A model generated the notes under the pieces. The model had not been told where the DNA came from. It did not search any database and saw only the letters and a list, made by a program, of their open reading frames with translations. A DNA stretch of 64,000 bases from Schistosoma mansoni (taxonomy: Eukaryota > Platyhelminthes > Trematoda > Strigeidida > Schistosomatidae), in contig NW_017386039.1 of NCBI RefSeq assembly GCF_000237925.1, positions 372,001 through 436,000 of the forward strand, given 5' to 3'. Positions within the stretch are counted from its first letter, which is position 1. The number at the start of each line of letters is the position of its first letter. Positions 58,501 through 64,000 of this stretch are shown here, piece after piece. The translations under genes were made by a program, and so were the position numbers.

Positions 58501-61500
58501 AGTCAGAAAACGATTAGATTCATACAAAGTTTTAAAATTTTTACCTTGCACAGATACCCGCTAACCTGCAAGTTTGAAAAGCTTTTTTAACCTATCTCAT
58601 TAAACTCGATTTTCGCAACTAAAACAATATTATGTGTAATTGACAAATCACTAGTCCAGGATAATTTAAGTGGAAAAGTGAGAAATCTGGATCATATATT
58701 TATACATTATCAATGTGATTTTCGGTTTACGTTTATAAGCATGATATTACCTGCAATGGATCCTTGAAATTTCTGTGTAGCCTTATATACACTGAAGAAT
58801 CACAAGTATCAGTTTCGTATGAATGTACTATACTAGTTTCATAGAAACGTGGCAAGCTCGAATCGCATTGATAAACAGCCAGCAACATGGGTGAATTTTT
58901 TGTCGAATTCATGTATCCCAAATAATCACTTTTGACCAATCTATTTATTTGGGTCTCATTGATCAAAATAAAGTGTAAGCAGGCTTTCCATATGCGAAAA
59001 TCACAAGCTTCTTTAACCCCAGAAATCCATCTTGAATTTGTAAAACATTTTAAAAGATGGATCTTATTTGAATTTCATAAAAGCATACAAATGTAACCGT
59101 TGTAAAGCAAATAAAATGTATTTTTTCGGATAACATACTAAATATATGAGTAATCATAAAATATGTCATGTAATTCTGAATTATCGTAAACAACTAAATG
59201 TAGTGAATTTTTCTTTTTACATTATACAGCAATATTAGTGGTTTCATATAATTATATTTCCTCAACTTACATCACCTAAAAAATTTTTAAATGTAAACAA
59301 TATCAAAAAGGAATCTGACATGAAATATTTTACAATGTCTGCTTATCTAATCTCACTAAGTACACGTATTAGCTCTACAATATAAGGTAAACTTATGTTT
59401 GAACAATTTATTTATTCTTATTGTTTTATTTAGACACATAAATATTGGTACAAGGAAGCATCAGATACATATGCGCCATACAAATCTCATTTGATTTGTG
59501 TGAGGACTGAGATACTGCCCAGGTGCCCAAACTGAAACAGGTGGTTTTCTTAAGGGACCACTCCCGGAGCCTTTGACCTAAAGATCGGATCCACAAGGCC
59601 GTGGAGCATCGTGAGGAGATGCAGTCCCATGGTAGCCGGTGACCAACGACTGTTTCATACGCCATTTGATTCCGCAGGATACTGGAGCCCATGTGCACCA
59701 TTGGTTTGGAATCAGGGTTTTCCAACTCCCCTAGGTGGACTTTCCGTGCCCCCAACCCGGTTAAAGCGCCGGACATTCGCTTTTCGTCCTCTCACTTTCG
59801 AGAACAACACCCCCGCCACGAGAAGGCAGTGAGTAGGACTTCCTTGACAGAGGCTATATACGCGTGGCCATGTGAGAGCATTTCGAGAGGGAGAGCGGAC
59901 TCTCCCCACTCTCGGCCGTACCAGGGCATTTGGGGGAATGTTTGAAAAATATTATTCTCCTGTTCAGACAAAAGCGGATTCGAGCTTTTCATTCAATGCC
60001 TGACAGTCGATATCAAATGAAAATAAACACTACATTGAAAATAATTTCCATGAGGAACCTACGATCGAAATAAAAGTGCACACTACATTGAATTATGTCA
60101 CCAGACGAAAATCCCTAACATCAAGAGAATCTAATAGACTCGCTCACATTTACGTAAATGGTACTGAGTAGTAGTCAGAGATATATTTGCTTACCGTCAC
60201 ATTTTCGCCGAATAAATGTCAAACTATTTCTACCTTCCTGTCGTCTTAAAGAACCTTAGCCGAAAAAAACGTATCCTTTCGTGGTAATTGTGCTAACTGA
60301 TGATTCCTTTGTACTTGACTGTGTGCTTATTACGAATTCCAAATGTAATACGTCTAGTTGTGCTCATCTAGTTCTACATGCCTTAAATTGCACTATTTCG
60401 AAAGTTCTTAGTTACCAAATCGGTTCGAATACTTCTAATTATCATACCACTCCAGTTTTTAAGTCCACAAATTTCAAAATATTCGTTTCATTAGTTGTCA
60501 TTAACAAATACCTGCAGCCACTTGGTTAGTTTCAATAAATCTGACTTTAGTTTGACAATTGTTATCTACAAACTTAATAGCATTTGATGATAAACTCCTA
60601 GACGTGAAGATGGAGGACTATCAAGGACTCTGAAAATCAACCGATGAGCCGAAGATTATGGTTACACTGAGATGTCGTATGCATCTTATGCTTAGCACAT
60701 ATCCATAATAACTAACACCATTTTCGATTTGGTGTCCAATTTGACGATAAGGTGACAGTGTGAAAATGTCTAGATTGAACTGATATTGATTTTTAAAGAC
60801 CAAATATATGAACTGACAGTAATGAGTATTTAATAGATTGAGTTTTAGTTTATAGAAAAGATGGGGTTAGGAGTTAGTAGAAATAAATATATAAAAAGAC
60901 AAAAGATAGTTGGGGTTTCAAATTGAGTCGTTATTTATGAGCCATGAGAACCGAAATAAGCCACCGATTTCTTTTATGATCTATAATAAGATTGGTTGAG
61001 TGGATTAACATATTAGAAGAAAATTTTACTGTCTCACATTCCGACGGGAGATGAGGTTAAAATGATTGGATCCGTAGCCAAATGAAGTGAAATTTGTCCC
61101 AAGTTAGTCATGTTTAGATAACTGAAAAAAGTAACAATTATTGTAAAATAGGCACTTACCCAAAACGTACATCGGATCCTTTATCACAATCATTTAAAGA
61201 CTCAGTACATTCAGACAAACAAAAGTTAGGTGTCTCAAGGCTTTTTACGAGTAATGATGAAACTAAGGATGGTTTACCGATTGGCGTTAGATTCACTAAA
61301 TAGTCTAAAACCAAACATTCCACTTTAAACTTTGAAAAGTACATTTCGAAGGTCAAATCTTGAAGTTTTTTAACCCTTCCATCTCTATTATTGCCACTTT
61401 TTGTAACACAAGCATACGCCCAGAACTGTATACAATTGGTGATATCCAAACTAAGTGATTTCAAAGTATAATCACTCCAAATACTTTGAATGGCACGATC

Positions 61501-62973
61501 TAAAGACTGGCTTTCTGAACTGCTGAAAATATCGTATTTAGCAAGCTAATTTTTAGAAAATCGTGAATTTACAATCTAAATGGAAAACCATACCTCAAAA
61601 GGTATCAAAAACTCATCAGGGGTGCTTGATTGTTTGTTCTGTTCAATTCTATTTATGATAACATTCAAGCTGGAAACTCCAACAAATGAGTATCTTCCAT
61701 AAAGATATGTTTTTAGGCTATTCTGTTGGCATCGCGTGATCATTCTGTATGCTAACTTGCAGACTTCCTTACGAATCATGAATTTCACACTACTGGAAAA
61801 AGTTGATCTTTTAAGAAATATGTCTTACCATTGTGATGATACTAATCCAAAGGAAAACATGCTGTCAGTGTTTTGCCCTTTGTTGGCATGACTGGTCATT
61901 AAAATGTGTAAACCTACAAAAGTAAAAGTTCAGATCTTGAAATATTGAAATTAACTAAATATAAAATTATTGTAAACATAATAACTAAACTAAAATTTGA
62001 TTAAAAAAGGCTTTTATAAGAGTCTAATACGGTGGATTATGGACATTACTAACCGACTTATAGATCTTGACGAAAAACGAGTAACCGCGCTTCCCTCTCC
62101 TTCTTTTTATATTTATGCTAGTGCAGAATGATTCATATCAACATTCTAGCGTATACAGTGGCATATATCTTTTTTACTTGTCCTTGAGATATGAGCAGGA
62201 TTAGCTACCATCTAAAGCATAAATAGAAGTCTTAAAAATATTCAAATAAGCTGAGCATAGAACATCACCTGTATGGAGTAGTGGTCAGTAATCGAAATTT
62301 TCCGTGAAATCTGACAGTATCGGCACTTGCAGATAGAGTGTTCAAAGAAGAAACTTTACACATAGGTAATCAAGAGATAAACACGAAACAGATGACGCAA
62401 TAACAGTACTCGTAAAGACCAAAAAATAAACAAAATCAAAAGAAAACATTGGAGTGGAGTTCATTTATCTTATTCTTAGTTGAAAGCAAGTACGATAAAA
62501 GAACTAAGATAAGTAGCAAAAAGATGAGAAAAGAAAACAATATCAATATAGGAAAAAAATAAGCGGAACAACAATTAAATGGAGATTGAATTCTTTATTT
62601 TGCCAGTGGAGACAAAAGGTTCACCACATCTGTAACAGTTTTCATACGAGGCAGGTAAAAAGAGAAAATCCCTTTTATTAATCCTTCATATACACAATCG
62701 ATAAGAGGTACACTTAGTTACAGAGAACATGCAACAACTTAGGTTGATTAGTTAAGAGCTGACTTCAAACAGCTAAGTATATGTCAAAACAATAAAACTC
62801 AAGTATTCATTCACTTCTTTATTCTGTATAGGCACTATATTTCCTATTATCTTATATTGAGCTTTGTACGTTTTGAACAGGTAACCTCCCGCTTCACTGT
62901 GACTGTCCCATGATCTAAATAAAGACTTATTCACTACTAGTCTAGTTTCTTCTATCAATAGGATGAGGGTTAC
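38631..62973 (-). CDS. STIL: STIL centriole duplication factor (Ana2/SAS-5 family), 11 exons
   Basis: STIL binds PLK4 and SAS-6 and starts procentriole assembly. Minus-strand exons, 5' to 3': 62973-62886, 61913-61829, 61792-61594, 61506-61160, 58940-58751, 57404-57237, 57010-56694, 50580-49958, 47661-47444, 40583-40273, 39384-38631. All joins are GT-AG, phases agree throughout, and they sum to 1,100 codons including the stop; human STIL is about 1,287 residues. Diagnostic parts are the N-terminal CKLAYRM...PDEFLIPF block, a short coil followed by KQGISIGVNTT, the STAN-motif sequence SLATLDYMKRHGIIE, and the C-terminus ILDLERLRSLPKLL. The initiator exon was not found upstream of 62973. Introns of 6.1 and 6.9 kb hold LINE and Penelope elements. 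An inverted copy of the last exon lies in intron 49957-47662. Confidence 0.9.
40860..42420 (-). mobile_element. LINE reverse-transcriptase fragment in STIL intron
   Basis: Frames at 42094-41807 (MGNLKKWRVPGPDEFIPE, NNHRGVSLTNIVYKI) and 41610-41401 (FSPSKCKILLL, VERIDRFIYPGSPISPDRLM) encode the fingers/palm and thumb of a LINE RT. 40960-41220 is the 3' end, similar to 1352-1675. The palm YADD region near 41670 is broken. The copy runs in the same direction as STIL, in intron 47443-40584. Confidence 0.8.
42720..43255 (-). mobile_element. Penelope-like RT fragment
   Basis: Reading leftward: LDNWTSSTIIRPDKDSSVVT (the IIxPDKGxxVV block of Penelope RT), then RWLAQVRERIRR, RSLNDPFQFSEEMDHL and FIVSFDVC (RT motif A with DxxS/C type). 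Stops interrupt it. On its upstream side it abuts a LINE endonuclease fragment directly. Confidence 0.7.
43256..43700 (-). mobile_element. LINE endonuclease-domain fragment
   Basis: The 97-codon frame 43549-43256 reads GRMVDLYTFNNVVIGGSIFP, MGDQIDHTFMDEKIREPMKD and GTEKASEYD. This is the C-terminal half of an APE-type endonuclease (NxLVIGGTxFPHK...NQIDHI...SDH). The catalytic-site SDHH end is lost at the junction with the Penelope fragment. Upstream sequence to about 43700 continues the family in other frames. Confidence 0.8.
45213..45697 (-). mobile_element. LINE 3' end fragment
   Basis: It matches 1165-1640 along its length (tcagctacaacgtaggac, cacatatgtgcatcggtcc, gattctgagccatgtcaccc), with substitutions. 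It is 5'-truncated near 45697 and lies in STIL intron 47443-40584. Confidence 0.8.
45698..46894. other. STIL intron without recognised feature
   Basis: 45740-45840 has weak similarity to LINE sequence near 41240-41310 (aatactagtaac, cacgaa-like blocks). Nothing else was seen. Confidence 0.35.
46895..47135 (-). mobile_element. LINE 3' end fragment
   Basis: It matches 28375-28600 (ccatacctgatcagca, gtagcaatgataaaaggaaa, gagaatatgatttgaaaaga). It is truncated near 47135. Confidence 0.65.
47444..47661 (-). CDS. STIL: STIL exon, linker region
   Basis: A 218-nt exon with phases 1 in and 0 out, flanked by acceptor ttttttcag and donor gtatgt. It encodes QLSNTQSCDSMNNQDMR and a Ser/Asn-rich linker ending SPVHSKGIKE. 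No domain is recognised; inclusion rests on splice phase and protein-like composition. Confidence 0.7.
47966..49483 (+). pseudogene. Inverted mosaic duplicate of STIL 3' region inside its own intron
   Basis: On the plus strand, antisense to STIL, the segment has three parts in register with left-hand sequence. 47966-48264 equals the reverse complement of 43408-43110 (LINE/Penelope junction). 48269-48406 matches 40481-40350 (part of the 40583-40273 exon) at about 93%. 48404-49483 matches 39659-38580, covering the intron end plus the entire last exon. The 267-codon frame 48629-49432 differs from 39434-38631 by one residue (R for M). It lacks the rest of STIL and the canonical AATAAA, so it is not a gene in itself. 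It lies in intron 49957-47662. Confidence 0.92.
49958..50580 (-). CDS. STIL: STIL coil and PLK4-binding region exon
   Basis: This 623-nt exon encodes a disordered stretch, then ILSNLPMNQLERLEQIITNM. That is a short amphipathic helix at about residues 600-620 of the visible protein, in the place of the human LTEQDRQLRLLQAQIQRLL coil that binds PLK4. About 35 residues later KQGISIGVNTTFV corresponds to RKGVSIAVSTGAS of human STIL. The order coil then GVSIxV block is a strong family signature. Phases are 2 at entry and 1 at exit; the exit codon completes as GAA in the next exon. Confidence 0.88.
50581..52800. other. STIL intron without recognised feature
   Basis: AT-rich sequence with no frame or repeat that I could relate to a family. 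Confidence 0.4.
52801..53042 (-). repeat. Left inverted terminal repeat of Penelope-like element
   Basis: Reverse complement of 54107-54348. It contains gactcagtgtaagccacttc, the complement of a hairpin with hammerhead-like CTGAAGA and GAAAC elements. Confidence 0.9.
54107..54348 (+). repeat. Right inverted terminal repeat of Penelope-like element
   Basis: Reverse complement of 52801-53042. Read forward it contains ctgaagaagtggcttacact followed by gagtcacgaaac, which can fold as GUGGC...GUCAC with CUGAAGA and GAAA on either side. Confidence 0.9.
54712..55790 (+). mobile_element. 5'-truncated LINE, RT palm to 3' tail
   Basis: The open frame to 55699 begins inside the RT ([17 protein letters not shown]). 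It encodes [35 protein letters not shown] and [18 protein letters not shown], then stops. The 3' tail (gtaacttctttaactggaag) ends in (ATT)6 at 55772-55790. From about 54755 on, protein and DNA match the LINE in LIG1 (25041-26000, opposite strand) with no difference seen by eye in the parts compared. The 5' truncation is typical of target-primed reverse transcription. It is antisense to STIL and lies 363 bp beyond the Penelope element. Confidence 0.92.
55815..55945. repeat. Repeat shared with 24558-24680
   Basis: aaataaataaataagcgtagg-type start, then ccgataaggactccgagtgg and tgttaacgcgtcattggttt. It is nearly the reverse complement of 24558-24680 and again follows the LINE 3' tail. Confidence 0.7.
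55946..56693. other. STIL intron end without recognised feature
   Basis: No coding or repeat match was recognised before the STIL exon at 57010-56694. Confidence 0.4.
56694..62973 (-). CDS. STIL: STIL N-terminal domain exons
   Basis: 62973-62886 ends KSLFRSWDSHSEAG, matching the ALWxxxPTG entry of STIL. 61913-61829 and 61792-61594 are separated by a 36-nt intron. The second carries KEVCKLAYRM, LYGRYSFVG and DEFLIPFE, equivalent to KxxRLAYR, FLLGxL and DFLIPC of the human protein. 61506-61160 starts SLDRAIQSIW (like SVDDFSSALKAL), though its acceptor could lie 3-15 nt away. 58940-58751 reads SPMLLAVYQCDSS. 57404-57237 ends NEMLIQFENSLVLFAYMLQ, like VFSESGNFIIVLYSM. 57010-56694 (SVHGLEYFDDKFVCLAI) is less conserved; its donor at 56694 (aa|gttagt) was chosen on phase. 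Confidence 0.85.
59406..59945. repeat. Dispersed non-coding repeat, longest copy
   Basis: It begins with a T/A-rich run and acacataaatattggtacaa (the head also seen at 24263 and 24657). It continues through a GC-richer body (ggaccactcccggagccttt, cccatggtagccggtgacca) and ends cactctcggccgtaccaggg. A fragment of the end is at 27303-27385. Frames on both strands are open over 60-116 codons but match no family. Its GC content is well above its surroundings. It lies in STIL intron 61159-58941. Confidence 0.65.
59946..61159. other. STIL intron without recognised feature
   Basis: AT-rich; no exon, RNA gene or shared repeat recognised. Confidence 0.4.
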
Positions 62974-64000
62974 CTACCGGCACAAAACTGGTGAGCTCTG
63001 CATTGAACACAAATTTAATTTCATTTAATTGTTACTATTATTTTTTTACTTGGTCGCAAAAGTAGACTTTCTAATTGTCCTTAACCAAAGTTTGGCATAT
63101 ATATGTATACATAGTTTTTTATCTCAAGGTATTTGTGTTGTAGTCATTATTTTACTCCGTTCTTATTATATTACTATATTGGTCATATACCTCATGTCAG
63201 ACTATATACAAACCCGAAACCTGGAGGATTTGTCACCACTGGAGATAGACACCGTTACGACTACGAAAGCCCGACTCCCAGAAATTCGGTCGTAGTGACC
63301 TTGAGTTGTGGTTTGCTCAACCAGAACATAATTTCACGAGACACTATCAAATTTGAAGGGATTCGCTGTAGAGACTTATGTTCTGTTCTCCCTACTTCAG
63401 TCGCCAAAGAAGTCTTTGACAACCATACATATTAAGACGTGTGATAATGAACCGTCTATCATTATCATACGGCCAAAGAATCTAAATTTTTTTCAAGGAG
63501 AAACATTAAGTGATTGGTCGCTATCACAGTTTTAACGTCACCTCTAATTCCTAGTGGTAGACAATACAGTGGGTGAGACAGTCCTAAAACAAGGGTCGAT
63601 ATAGTCTCTCCCAGACTACGTCCAACACTGTTTGGATGCACAAGACCCTGAGATGCGTACAGCAGATAGAATAATGGAAAGATGTCCCCCAACAGGATCA
63701 TGCACCATAAAACACATACAAAAAGAACCAACAAAAGACCCAGTCATAAAAAGACTCATTGTGAGTGTAAAACCTCTCACTGGGGCTGTCGCAAGAATGC
63801 AAATGGGTCATAGAAACAGGAGGTCACCATCACCAACAACAGTTTACACCTTTAAAATACTATACCGATATTTTCAAAATAAATCCCGAGTATAATATTT
63901 CATGTAAGTAGTTTAAACCTACTTCTTAATTAGGAATTTTGCATATAAAAGGTTTTGAGCAGCTGGCAAGAACCAAATGAAATAAAATGAGTTCATGCCA
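62974..64000. other. 5' side of STIL; initiator exon not found
   Basis: The most upstream STIL exon seen starts at 62973 after acceptor ccggtag at phase 0, so at least one more exon lies to the right. The minus strand of about 63210-63720 has open frames (SHPLYCLPLGIRGDVKTVI) and a block near 63265-63320 related to 15598-15640, so it is probably a dispersed repeat. No promoter motif can be assigned. Confidence 0.4.

Noticed and set aside
1-64000. CRISPR array, operon, prophage or other prokaryotic system
   Set aside because: The spliced genes, LINE and Penelope elements and AT-rich introns are eukaryotic; no regularly spaced direct repeats or ribosome-binding-site-led gene strings were seen.

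Overview
The window looks like nuclear DNA of a parasitic flatworm, most likely a blood fluke (Schistosoma or a close relative). It is AT-rich and has spliced genes with GT-AG introns as short as 31-36 nt at gene 5' ends and kilobase introns further 3'. It also carries many decayed LINE and Penelope-like elements and a tRNA-derived SINE with a hammerhead-type core. The species was not determined; the assignment rests on gene structure and repeat style.

Layout. 1-2235: nested LINE debris on the minus strand, including a 5'-truncated copy with an 11-bp target-site duplication. 3.2-3.5 kb: a 50-bp inverted repeat. 3893-4387: one minus-strand exon of a thioredoxin-fold protein resembling TXNDC15. 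4.9-5.5 kb: a hammerhead-type SINE, a LINE 3' end and a second SINE end. 5.5-20.5 kb: mostly featureless, with a kinase-like exon at about 11.2 kb and a Penelope GIY-YIG remnant at about 14.3 kb.

20578-38461 (+): DNA ligase I (LIG1). Eighteen exons were joined by hand; every splice phase fits and about 825 codons are visible. Only the extreme N-terminus is missing. 62973-38631 (-): STIL (the Ana2/SAS-5 family of centriole duplication factors). Eleven exons and about 1,099 codons are visible, again with all phases closing; the start-codon exon was not found. The two genes converge tail to tail with 169 bp between their stop codons.

STIL introns hold the most unusual structure. The last STIL exon, with flanking intron, is duplicated almost perfectly in inverted orientation about 9.8 kb upstream, inside another STIL intron (47966-49483). 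That copy is a mosaic of three left-hand segments joined at microhomologies. Another STIL intron holds a Penelope-like element bounded by identical 242-bp inverted repeats (52801-54348), followed directly by a LINE copy. That LINE (54712-55790) encodes nearly the same protein as a LINE in the opposite orientation inside a LIG1 intron (24972-27000).

The two host genes act in unrelated processes (Okazaki fragment and nick ligation; centriole assembly). Their adjacency looks positional, though their 3' ends could overlap.
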